DNA of 64,000 nt from UBA3102 sp964413055. Lineage in GTDB: Bacteria; Bacillota; Desulfotomaculia; Desulfotomaculales; Pelotomaculaceae. A program made the position numbers and the translations under genes. Location: contig CAYPRB010000008.1 in NCBI GenBank assembly GCA_964413055.1, forward strand, positions 62,001 to 126,000, written 5' to 3'. Below the pieces are notes generated by a model, which was not told where the DNA came from, did not search any database, and saw nothing but the letters and a program-made list of their open reading frames with translations. Shown piece after piece: positions 35,163-43,352 of this stretch. Position 1 is the stretch's first letter. Each line of letters starts with the position of its first letter.

Positions 35163-35843
35163 TTAGACTTGTGGTTCATGCATGCCGGAAACCCGGAGTG
35201 GATAAATATATTCTGCCCGAACGTTTTTTGGTTTTTCAAACAGCATATTTTCAAACAGCATAACGTCTTTCCGTCTCGTTTTTTTTCCTATCCGCACCAT
35301 CAAAACATTGGCCGGATGCTCGGTTATATCCGGGTCGTCGGTATTCCTTTTATCAAGACCTACCTTACCAAAGAATTTTGACAGCATTCGCTGGTAATTA
35401 AAAACCCCCAGTTTGTTCCTCTCTAAATCCCAGTGCCAGTAAAATTCTGTAGTTACAACGATAAATTCTTCCATAACCGGGTTCGAAAAGGCCTTTTTTA
35501 ATAATAAGGTTCCAATTTTATGACGGCGCCAGTCGGGGCACACTTCTATAGCACCTAATTCCAATATTTGCGGGTGTTTACTCCATCTGCTGAACCGGTC
35601 AGGAAAGTGGAAAGTGATATAACCGATAATTTCACTGTTGTGTCTGGTAACATAGACCATGCCTTCGGGTAATTGGGAGATGTTAATCAGAGCTTCTTTT
35701 TGATTTTCCGGGGGGCGAAAATTATTTAGATTTTGGTTCAGATGAAACTTTGTAAGGTCTGAAGCCTCTACCGGTCCTTCAATCAAAACCTTCTTCCTCG
35801 GCATAGTTTCCATAAGACATGTTTCATTACAGGTGATGCTCAC
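35163..35843 (-). CDS. acuA: Acetoin-utilization-type GNAT acetyltransferase AcuA
   Basis: 226 residues. In Bacillus, AcuA acetylates and so inactivates acetyl-CoA synthetase (AcsA). The pattern is strongly AcuA-like: LIEGPVEASDL, FRPPENQKEALINISQLPEG, the GNAT acetyl-CoA segment LGAIEVCPDWRRHKIGTLLL, TTEFYWHWDL and HPANVLMVRIGK. GTG 35843 is chosen for the GAGGGGTG just upstream. The Bacillus acuABC operon is split here: a deacetylase of the AcuC family lies at 58.3 kb. The gene is convergent with guaB. Confidence 0.88.
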   Translation of the reverse strand: MSITCNETCLMETMPRKKVLIEGPVEASDLTKFHLNQNLNNFRPPENQKEALINISQLPEGMVYVTRHNSEIIGYITFHFPDRFSRWSKHPQILELGAIEVCPDWRRHKIGTLLLKKAFSNPVMEEFIVVTTEFYWHWDLERNKLGVFNYQRMLSKFFGKVGLDKRNTDDPDITEHPANVLMVRIGKKTRRKDVMLFENMLFEKPKNVRAEYIYPLRVSGMHEPQV

Positions 35844-36122
35844 GCAAACACCCCTCTTAAAATTATTTTTAATAAGCCACTTCTGTTTTATACCGCTCAA
35901 GGCTTGATATCGACCATTCAACCTGTCATATTAACCATTAAAGTAATTATAATGTATTTTAAAGGTAGTTTCAATAATTAAAATTTTTTTTAAAAAAAAT
36001 TGCAGAAAAAAGAAATAAAGTTTTTCCATAAATTGTTTAGTAAAATAAAGGAATTTTACTTTAAATGATGAAATTATTAAATAGTAATAATTTACCAACT
36101 CAAGGATGGTGAGCAATAAAAA

Positions 36123-37514
36123 ATGGATGGGAAATTAAATTCCCTTACAGATGTTTTAAAAAAGACACTTTTCTTTTTTGAGGCTTTGTCCGTCTCTGAA
36201 TTGGCACCACACGTTCAAAGAAAAATGCTTAAGGATTATTTATTACCGCAGGTAGAGGAGAAAGTAAGTCTTTGCCTGCACCAAAACCCGTGTTTTTATA
36301 ATGAAAAAGAAAATTGGTACTTAAATTTGGAGGGTAATAAGGAAAACGATCAATTTTATTCACTGCTTTTAAAAAAAAGCCAACCGCTTAATATGCGTGA
36401 AATTTTAAAAATTTCCAATACGAAAAAGAAAAAAACGAAAAAAATCCTTTCGGAAGAAGTTAACCTGATTTCAGATGGCAGGTTTATTCAGTTAGACAAC
36501 GGTTATTGGGGTCTTACCGAATGGGAGGTGGAAACCAGCCATTATTCTTTAAAACATCTGGTGATTAAAGCTATGAAGATTAATCCGGGGGGACTTTCTG
36601 TACAACAGCTTTACCAGTTAATTAAAAAATGGCGCTCCACGGAATTGAAGAGTATAAAAGACATATTACATAAGTTCCCTTATTTTGAACAAGTAGGAGA
36701 AGGAATTTGGAGTTATAATCCGTCCGTGCGTGTCCAATATGAGGGGATGTTAAAAAGGTTTCTTTTTTTAGTAGATAAACAAAAAAAGCGTTGGCATAGA
36801 GAAAGAGAACGCTGGAAATATAAAGTCAATTCTATGCAAAATCAACTGCAAGAAGCCTTGGCCGGGCAAAAAGAAACTGCTGCTGCGTTGGCAGAAAAGA
36901 TGGAACTGGCAGGACAGCATGATTATCTTTTAACCCAGATGGCAGAGAAAGACCTTCTTTTATCACTCCGTAAAAGAGAAATTATTCGCTACCGGGAACA
37001 TATAAACAAATTGGAAGCTAAGGCGAACAGCATACTGTATCAATGTCGACTTTGGGTTAAACGAACGAAGGAGGCACAGGAAGAAATAACCTGGTTAAAA
37101 AGTGAATTAACTAAAAATAGAGAAGATTTTGAGGCATTATGCGTAAGACTCCAAAACTATCAAGAAAGGGAGCGGGAGAATAATTTAAAGCTTACTGAAT
37201 TAAAAGAAAAAAACGGTACCAGGGTAGCAGAATTGCAAACAGAAATTATAGAATTAAGACAAAAAATTGAAAAGGAAAGAGAAACAGGTGCTTTTGAAAA
37301 AAGAAGGTTGCAGGAGGAAATTAACACTTTAAGCAATGACTTAAAAAAAGCATTGAGAGTGGAAGAAGAGCACCAGCGTTCTTATTTGTTGGCACAGCAG
37401 GAACTATTTGCGGCAAAGGAAAATTATCATAGCTTGGAAAGGCGTCTGAGATATCCACTGGTACGATTAGTTATGAAAATTTGTACTTATTTTGACCGGC
37501 GTTCCGGTAATTAA
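36123..37514 (+). CDS. Tandem winged-helix and coiled-coil protein (HARE-HTH-like)
   Basis: 463 residues, no named family recognised as a whole. The first 200 residues contain three modules that each end in the same way, NPCFYNEKENWYLN (55–68), DGRFIQLDNGYWGLTEW (118–134) and FPYFEQVGEGIWSYN (185–199); the second closely resembles the end of the RNA polymerase delta subunit HARE-HTH domain. Residues about 210–440 are a long charged coiled coil (RERERWKYKVNSMQNQLQEAL…, ELQTEIIELRQKIEKER). No membrane segment. A DNA- or RNAP-binding structural protein is plausible but inferred. Monocistronic; an AT-rich gap precedes it. Confidence 0.78.
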   Translation: MDGKLNSLTDVLKKTLFFFEALSVSELAPHVQRKMLKDYLLPQVEEKVSLCLHQNPCFYNEKENWYLNLEGNKENDQFYSLLLKKSQPLNMREILKISNTKKKKTKKILSEEVNLISDGRFIQLDNGYWGLTEWEVETSHYSLKHLVIKAMKINPGGLSVQQLYQLIKKWRSTELKSIKDILHKFPYFEQVGEGIWSYNPSVRVQYEGMLKRFLFLVDKQKKRWHRERERWKYKVNSMQNQLQEALAGQKETAAALAEKMELAGQHDYLLTQMAEKDLLLSLRKREIIRYREHINKLEAKANSILYQCRLWVKRTKEAQEEITWLKSELTKNREDFEALCVRLQNYQERERENNLKLTELKEKNGTRVAELQTEIIELRQKIEKERETGAFEKRRLQEEINTLSNDLKKALRVEEEHQRSYLLAQQELFAAKENYHSLERRLRYPLVRLVMKICTYFDRRSGN

Positions 37515-37537
37515 AATTTAAATAAGGTAAATTATGG

Positions 37538-37560
37538 TCGCCCCAGAAGGCGATTTTTTT
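37538..37560 (+). terminator. Intrinsic terminator after the winged-helix/coiled-coil gene
   Basis: TCGCC-CCAGAA-GGCGA followed by seven T residues. Confidence 0.75.
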
Positions 37561-37581
37561 TATCTTGAATGCAATGAAATA

Positions 37582-37610
37582 TTGACAATTGTTGTATAGC
37601 ACCATAATAT
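37582..37610 (+). promoter_or_regulatory. Promoter of the TetR–ABC exporter operon
   Basis: TTGACA (37582–37587), 17 bases, TAATAT (37605–37610). The expected start (about 37617) falls in the palindromic operator. Confidence 0.82.
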
Positions 37611-37613
37611 TGA

Positions 37614-37627
37614 AGTGAGTACTCACT
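37614..37627. promoter_or_regulatory. TetR-type operator palindrome
   Basis: AGTGAGTACTCACT, a perfect 14-bp palindrome just after the -10 box and 29 bases before the TetR start. Binding here would block transcription of the repressor gene and the exporter genes behind it. Confidence 0.75.
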
Positions 37628-37656
37628 AGCGTTTTAGTTTTATAGGGGGGTTAGTA

Positions 37657-38319
37657 TTGAATGATTACGACATTGTTTTAAAAAGAATGATAGACGAGTT
37701 TAAATATGAAGAAAAATTGACCGAAAAGCAAAGGAATATATTGGTAGCAGCGCAAAAAGTTTTTTATGAAAAAGGATTTCACGCGGGTTCAACCAGTGAA
37801 ATTGCCCGGGAGGCTAATGTGGCGGAAGGAACTATTTTCAGGCATTATAAAAATAAAAAAGAATTATTGCTCAGCGTGGTATTTCCCGTATTAATAAAAA
37901 TGGCTGCCCCTGGTATTTTGAAAGATGCCAGGAAGTTGCTGTCGAACCAGGAGGAGCCTTTGGAAGGAATTTTGGAGAAATTGATTAAAAACCGGCTGCA
38001 AGTAGTGAAAGAAAACTGGCCGCGCTTGAAAATAGCATTCATAGAGTCGCAATATCACCCAGAAATAAAAGAAGCAATGGAAAAGTACCTGGCAAATGAA
38101 GGCAGGATGTTCTTAGAAGCATTCTTATCTGCCAGGGTTGAGAGCGGTGAGATTAAAAATAAAAATGTCCAGATCATGACTAGGACAGTATTTTCCACGT
38201 TAGCCGGCTATATCATATCCAGGCATTTTTTTGAAGACGAAGGTAATGAAGAAGAGGAAATAGCGGTAATAGTCGATATTTTATTACATGGTTTAAAAAT
38301 AACTTCCAGTAAATTATAA
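37657..38319 (+). CDS. TetR/AcrR family transcriptional repressor
   Basis: 220 residues. The N-terminal HTH is typical: RNILVAAQKVFYEKGFHAGSTSEIAREANVAEGTIFRHYKNKKELLLSV (about residues 25–73, quoted in pieces: STSEIAREANV then GTIFRHYKNKKELL). The C-terminal ligand domain is helical; the inducer is unknown. TTG 37657 follows TAGGGGGG by six bases. It heads an operon with an HlyD-type adaptor, an ABC ATPase and an ABC-2 permease and probably represses it through the palindrome at 37614. Confidence 0.92.
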   Translation: MNDYDIVLKRMIDEFKYEEKLTEKQRNILVAAQKVFYEKGFHAGSTSEIAREANVAEGTIFRHYKNKKELLLSVVFPVLIKMAAPGILKDARKLLSNQEEPLEGILEKLIKNRLQVVKENWPRLKIAFIESQYHPEIKEAMEKYLANEGRMFLEAFLSARVESGEIKNKNVQIMTRTVFSTLAGYIISRHFFEDEGNEEEEIAVIVDILLHGLKITSSKL

Positions 38320-38371
38320 ACACCTGCATTTTTTGGTGATTGAAAAATAATCATTTAAAGGATGTGAAGGT

Positions 38372-39390
38372 ATGGTAATTAGAAAAGCAGTAATGATTTG
38401 TTTAGTTATAATATCATTTTGTTTAAATGGATGTGCGGGCAAAAATGAAAATAAAATTGTCGCTTCTGGAAATATAGAGGCGACGGAAATACAGGTCGCT
38501 GCCGAAACCGCCGGAAGGTTGTTAACGGTAAATGCCGGGGAGGGAAACAAGATAAATGAAGGTGACCTGTTGGCAAAAGTAGATGCTTCTGCGGCTGTTT
38601 TGAAATTAAAGGAAGCGGAGGCAATGGTACAAGCAGCAGAGGCTGGCCTCAGAGATATGAAGACAGGAGCCAGAAGGCAGGAGGTTACGGAGGTCATGGC
38701 GGCAGTAGAACAGGCCCAAGCCAAAAAACAAGCGGCGTTGGTGGAGGCCTCTAATGCTTCCAAGGAATGGGAGAGGATAAAAGAACTTTATAATGCCGGT
38801 GCTGTTTCAGAGCAAGAATTGGACCGGTTGAGTACACTTCATGAGGTGTCCCAGGTAAAGCTATATGAGGCCGAGGCAAATCTAGAGGCAGCAAGGGCAA
38901 GGGCCGATATGGTACGATCGGGTGCGGCAAGGAGGCGATCGAAGTGCTGGAAGCCAAACTTAAGCAGGCCCTGGCTGCAAAAGAATTAGCTGCCAGGCAA
39001 ATAGAAATATCAAGTATTAAAGCGCCGGTTGAAGGAGTGGTTTTAAGGAAAAATTTTGAGGTGGGGGAAATGGTTAATCCCGGGACGCGGGTTCTAACCT
39101 TGGCCGACTTAAATAACCTGTGGGTTACGGTATATATTCCGGAGACGGACCTGGGAAGGGTTCAATTAGGGCAGCGGTCCATGGTACGGGTAGACGCCTT
39201 CCCCCGGGATACATTTAAAGGGGAAGTTGTTTTCATTGCTCCGGAAGCCGAATTCACCCCTAAAAATGTTGTTACGGTATCTGAAAGGGTGAAAACGGTT
39301 TTTGCGGTAAAAGTGGCTTTGGGTTCGGGGAACGGAAAACTTAAGCCGGGGATGCCGGCTGACGTGGTATTTTTGCCCGTAGGAGAGTAG
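38372..39390 (+). pseudogene. HlyD-type membrane fusion lipoprotein, frameshifted
   Basis: Two overlapping frames (38372–38989 and 38944–39390) make one HlyD/YbhG-like adaptor. The first has a lipoprotein signal (VIISFCLNGC), a biotinyl-lipoyl-like start (VAAETAGRLLTV) and the coiled-coil hairpin; the second continues the hairpin (EVLEAKLKQALAAKELAARQ) and the beta-barrel (IKAPVEGVVLRKNFEVGE). The break lies near 38924–38928: restoring one C in GGTGCGGCAAGG gives Gly-Ala-Arg-Lys-Glu-Ala, matching the GARRQEV motif earlier in the same protein. The lesion is a one-base deletion or an assembly error. An intact protein would be about 340 residues. Confidence 0.85.
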
Positions 39391-39393
39391 CCA

Positions 39394-40137
39394 ATGAAAA
39401 AAGTGTTAAGGGTAACAGGACTGACAAGGCGTTTTGGCAACCTTACCGCTGTTGACGATGTTAGTTTCAGTATCGGCAGGGGAGAAATATTCGGTCTATT
39501 AGGACCAAATGGTTCGGGGAAATCAACCATTGTCCGGATGCTTTGCGGTATTCTTAACCCTAGTGCGGGCGATGGGACGGTTCTTGGTTTCGATATCTTG
39601 CGCCATTATGAAAAGATTAAACAAAACATAGGTTATATGTCTCAAAAATTCAGTCTTTATGAAGAACTTACAGTAGACGAAAACCTGGATTTCTTTCTGG
39701 GAATTTATTCGGTCCCTGCCGGTATTGCTAAAAATAACCGTAATGATATTTGTCTTATAACAGGTTTGACCGGACATGAGCACAGGATGGTCGCTGATTT
39801 GTCCGGGGGTTGGAAACAACGGGTAGCACTGGCCTGTGCCATGGTGCATAAACCGGGACTGCTCTTTTTAGATGAACCAACCGCCGGGGTAGACCCTCTA
39901 TCACGGCTCCAGTTCTGGTCTATTCTTCACAACCTGGCTGCTGAAGGTATTGCCATTATAGTTACTACTCATTACATGGATGAAGCCGAACAGTGTCACC
40001 GAATTGGGTTTATGTACAGGGGCAGGATGATTGCAACGGGAACCCCCGAACAATTAAAATTGAACCAGCAAAAAGACACTCTGGAAGGTGTGTTTATATC
40101 GCTGGTAAAAGGTTCGGAAGAAGGGAAAAAGTTTTGA
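39394..40137 (+). CDS. ABC transporter ATP-binding protein (YbhF/CcmA-type exporter)
   Basis: 247 residues: Walker A GPNGSGKST (about 36–44), signature LSGGWKQRVALA, Walker B LLFLDEPTAGVDP and the switch histidine in VTTHYMDEAEQ. It energises the ABC-2 permease encoded next. A single nucleotide-binding domain, unlike the double-domain YbhF. It starts three bases after the adaptor stop and overlaps the permease by four bases (TTGA). Confidence 0.93.
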   Translation: MKKVLRVTGLTRRFGNLTAVDDVSFSIGRGEIFGLLGPNGSGKSTIVRMLCGILNPSAGDGTVLGFDILRHYEKIKQNIGYMSQKFSLYEELTVDENLDFFLGIYSVPAGIAKNNRNDICLITGLTGHEHRMVADLSGGWKQRVALACAMVHKPGLLFLDEPTAGVDPLSRLQFWSILHNLAAEGIAIIVTTHYMDEAEQCHRIGFMYRGRMIATGTPEQLKLNQQKDTLEGVFISLVKGSEEGKKF

Positions 40138-41267
40138 ATAAAAACCGTCTTCTGGCAATAATTAAAAAAGAAGTGCTACAAATTAAACGGGACCGGCCCA
40201 GTCTGGCCATTGCATTCGCACTGCCCTTGTTAATGTTGATTCTGTTTGGCTATGCCGTAACTACTGATGTTGAACATATTTCCCTGGTGGTAATGGACCA
40301 GGACCAGACCAGAGAAAGCCGTAATTTGGTTAATGCATTCAGAGAATCGGGTTATTTTGATCCGGACTTTTATGTGTACTGCTACAGGGGGATGGAGAGT
40401 TTGATAGACGGGGGAAAGGCAAGCGCGGGGTTGGTTATACCCAGGGGATATGCCAAATCGTTGTCCCGGGGTGAACAGGCTCAGGTGCAGTTCTTTGTGG
40501 ATGGATCAGACCCGCTGGTAGCAAGGACAGCTCTCAATACCGCACAGATACTTGCCCAGGTGCAGTCGGTACGTTTAAAAAATGAAACGGCATTGAAAAC
40601 CGGATTGGTGGGGATAATTGAAGCAGGTATCGATTTTCATCCCGGTGTGTGGTACAATCCCGAGATGAAAAGTGTGAAGTTCAACATTCCCGGTTTAATT
40701 GGGTTGATTATGCAAAATATAACCATGATGCTGACTGCTTTTGCCTTGGTAAGGGAGCGGGAGCGGGGAACCATGGAGCAACTGATTGTTACCCCAGTGA
40801 AACCGGTGGAACTTATTATCGGTAAGCTTATTCCCTATATTTTTATCGCTCTGTTTGACGTGACGCTAATACTGCTGTTTGGAGTTTTGTGGTTTAAAGT
40901 GCCGGTGAGTGGAAGTGTATTACTTTTAATGGCGATATCTTTTATTTTTTTGCTGGGGGCTCTCGGAATCGGGCTGCTCATCTCTACCTTGGCAAAAACC
41001 CAGTTGCAAGCCATGCAGGTGACTATGGCCCTGATCCTGCCCAGTGTGCTTTTATCCGGCTTTATGTTTCCCAGGGATGCTATGCCGGTGGTAATCCAGT
41101 GGATTGGATATGTTTTCCCCATTACCTATTTTTTAGAAGTTTTACGAGGGATCATGCTGAAAGGAGTTGGTTTAGAAAACCTGTGGCAGCAAACTCTTAT
41201 TTTGACATTTTTTGGGGCGGGTATATTAACCCTGGCTGCTATGCGTTTTAAAAAGAAGCTTGATTAA
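40134..41267 (+). CDS. ABC-2 type transporter permease
   Basis: 377 residues: an N-terminal helix (IAFALPLLMLILFGYAV), a large extracytoplasmic domain (about 45–170), and five hydrophobic segments in the second half with the ABC-2 pattern RERERGTMEQLIVTPVKPVELIIGK and LPSVLLSGFMFPRDAMP. It would export drugs or lipophilic compounds with the ATPase and the adaptor. TTG 40134 is chosen because it overlaps the ATPase stop; the frame's start at 39993 lies inside the ATPase gene. Only one permease is present, so it may form a homodimer. Confidence 0.9.
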   Translation: MNKNRLLAIIKKEVLQIKRDRPSLAIAFALPLLMLILFGYAVTTDVEHISLVVMDQDQTRESRNLVNAFRESGYFDPDFYVYCYRGMESLIDGGKASAGLVIPRGYAKSLSRGEQAQVQFFVDGSDPLVARTALNTAQILAQVQSVRLKNETALKTGLVGIIEAGIDFHPGVWYNPEMKSVKFNIPGLIGLIMQNITMMLTAFALVRERERGTMEQLIVTPVKPVELIIGKLIPYIFIALFDVTLILLFGVLWFKVPVSGSVLLLMAISFIFLLGALGIGLLISTLAKTQLQAMQVTMALILPSVLLSGFMFPRDAMPVVIQWIGYVFPITYFLEVLRGIMLKGVGLENLWQQTLILTFFGAGILTLAAMRFKKKLD

Positions 41268-41276
41268 AAAACCATA

Positions 41277-42227
41277 TTAAAGGTCCCATTTTGAACATCG
41301 TGCACCCCAACGTCCGATTACTGTTTCTCCTTCATAAATTTCTACTACTTCACATGTATTTGAACAACCGTTACATTCAAAACTTTTTGTCCGGTAGGGT
41401 AGTCCGGTTATGCTAAATCCTTTAAACCTGGTGGTACCGGCTCTGGCAACCTCTTCTTTTGCCAGTTGGGCGGCACCAATTGCCCCCATGATATCAAAAT
41501 GTTTCGGAACGTGTACCGGTAAATTCAGTTCTTTCTCAAAAGCAGCTTTAATGCCCACATTGGCTGCGACGCCGCCCTGGAACACTACGGAGGGTAAAAT
41601 TTCCTTACCCTTGCCCACATTGTTAAGGTAGTTTCTCACCAGGGCTTCACACAAACCCTTGATTATATCAGCAATACCGTAGCCCATTTGTTGTTTGTGA
41701 ATCATGTCAGATTCAGCAAACACGGTACAGCGGCCGGCTATGCGCACCGGTATGTTGGATTGGAGCGCCAGTTTGCCGAATTGAGAAATGGGTATGTTGA
41801 GCCGGGATGCCTGCTGGTCTAAAAAGGAGCCGGTACCGGCGGCACACACGGTGTTCATGGCAAAATCAGTAACAATTCCGTTTCTCAGGATGATGATTTT
41901 AGAATCTTGCCCACCTATTTCGAACACTGTCTGGACATCCGGTATATGGGTAGAAGCAGCTACGGCATGAGCAGTGATCTCATTTTTAATTGTGTCGGCA
42001 CCTACCATTACCCCGGCGAGATAACGTCCGCTACCGGTGGTTCCGGCACCACATATTTCAACTCCCGCTAACATAGATTTCTCAGCACGCTTCAGACCTT
42101 TTTGAATAATTTCTATCGGCTTGCCTTCAGTGCGCAGGTAAAGTCCGGTCAAGACTTCTCCGGTTTCACTTAAAACAACTATGTTTATACTAACCGATCC
42201 GACGTCAATTCCTAAATATGCTTTCAT
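41277..42227 (-). CDS. BadF/BadG/BcrA/BcrD family ATPase (CoA-dehydratase activase)
   Basis: 316 residues, ASKHA fold: GIDVGSVSINIVVL at the N-terminus, FEIGGQDSKII, and the two cysteines that bind the bridging [4Fe-4S] cluster in MNTVCAAGTGSFLDQQ and GRCTVFAESDM. Family members use ATP to push one electron into 2-hydroxyacyl-CoA dehydratases or benzoyl-CoA reductases. An extra C-terminal tail has CNGCSNTC and a last GARC, suggesting another metal site. It is the third gene of a minus-strand operon with two DUF2229-type proteins, its likely partners. Confidence 0.88.
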   Translation of the reverse strand: MKAYLGIDVGSVSINIVVLSETGEVLTGLYLRTEGKPIEIIQKGLKRAEKSMLAGVEICGAGTTGSGRYLAGVMVGADTIKNEITAHAVAASTHIPDVQTVFEIGGQDSKIIILRNGIVTDFAMNTVCAAGTGSFLDQQASRLNIPISQFGKLALQSNIPVRIAGRCTVFAESDMIHKQQMGYGIADIIKGLCEALVRNYLNNVGKGKEILPSVVFQGGVAANVGIKAAFEKELNLPVHVPKHFDIMGAIGAAQLAKEEVARAGTTRFKGFSITGLPYRTKSFECNGCSNTCEVVEIYEGETVIGRWGARCSKWDL

Positions 42228-42256
42228 CTGTAAATACTTCAGTCCTTTTGGGTAAA

Positions 42257-43351
42257 TTAAACAACTATGTTTTCCTGGGCTATTTTTTTTCTGTACATTA
42301 AATCAACAAATGCTTCCAACCTGGTATTCATACCGGCTTTGCCGGTTTGTTCGTCAAGAAAAAAAGTAAGCACCGGAATGCTGTAATCCTTGCTTACTTT
42401 GGTCAGAATAGTGCGGGCTACTATTTCAGGAATACAGGTAAATGGAGCAAGTTGAATCAAACCATCGAATTTGCGTTTGGAGTAAAGGATGGTATTTCCG
42501 ATGGATTCCAGACCATGGCCTCCAATTAGTTCCGGCAGGTAGGGAAGAGCTGCTTCCTTTACGGTCATTCTTTCAGAAGTTTCATTCCAGGTATTATCCC
42601 TGGTCCAGCCGGTCAAAAACATCGATCTTTCCACTTCAACTGCCAGATTGCCAAGGGTTTCTTCTATTTCAAGATTACTGGCCGGTTCCAGTAAAACATA
42701 GATTTCACCGACAATACCTACTTTTAAAATTATCCGGTCGGGGTTTTGGGGGATACTGTGTAATGCTTGAAGTGCCGCCGCTTCAGCCTCTATAATTTGC
42801 TCGGTAGTATAAGCCTGATCAATCCATTCCACCACTTTCCGGTAAACCCGTGAGGTTGTTCCCCGGTTTAACTCCCTGGGTCTGACCACATGGCTGAACT
42901 TTTCCGCTTTGTCTAAAGCCTGCAGCTTACGCCAGGCCCTTTTTATATGTGCAATAATTCCTTTGATAGAAACACGAGCCCTATTAAGTACCAATATATT
43001 TTTTATGAAATTGAGAGGCTGAAGACGTGGAGGTTCAAAAACAATCATTTTGACGTCATAACCCAGATCCCGTAATATTTTATGGTGCAGCATAGCATAT
43101 TCCCCTGCCCGGCATGGTCCGACCCCGCCGGTAGTGACTATGGTATCCGCGCCCATTTCTATGGTTTCCAGATAGGTGCCGGTTAAAATTTTAAACGGAA
43201 AACAGGCAAATTCAGGAGAATTTCGGACTCCAAGGTCTAATGTACGCTTGCTGGGACGGGGTGGTGGAACTACTTCATTACCCAGGTCTTCCAAAAGCAT
43301 CTTGAAAGTTCGCCACGATTCGGCAACTCTGGGGAAGGTTACTTTAGGCAT
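42257..43351 (-). CDS. DUF2229-type protein, CoA-dehydratase-activase related
   Basis: 364 residues. Resembles the 2-hydroxyglutaryl-CoA dehydratase D-component/DUF2229 group that accompanies BadF activases. Cysteines in conserved-looking positions are PEFACFPFK, GVGPCRAGEYA and LAPFTCIPE, suitable for an Fe-S cluster. Near the end DEQTGKAGMNTRLEAFVDL is nearly repeated in the next gene upstream, so the two are paralogues. Exact reaction unknown. Start ATG 43351 with AAGGAG; it begins one base after the upstream stop. Confidence 0.8.
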   Translation of the reverse strand: MPKVTFPRVAESWRTFKMLLEDLGNEVVPPPRPSKRTLDLGVRNSPEFACFPFKILTGTYLETIEMGADTIVTTGGVGPCRAGEYAMLHHKILRDLGYDVKMIVFEPPRLQPLNFIKNILVLNRARVSIKGIIAHIKRAWRKLQALDKAEKFSHVVRPRELNRGTTSRVYRKVVEWIDQAYTTEQIIEAEAAALQALHSIPQNPDRIILKVGIVGEIYVLLEPASNLEIEETLGNLAVEVERSMFLTGWTRDNTWNETSERMTVKEAALPYLPELIGGHGLESIGNTILYSKRKFDGLIQLAPFTCIPEIVARTILTKVSKDYSIPVLTFFLDEQTGKAGMNTRLEAFVDLMYRKKIAQENIVV

Positions 43352-43352
43352 A

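Noticed and set aside
35931..36116. 61-residue minus-strand ORF rich in Phe/Tyr/Ile
   Set aside because: It lies in an extremely AT-rich gap, has no SD and reads as low-complexity translation of A/T tracts.
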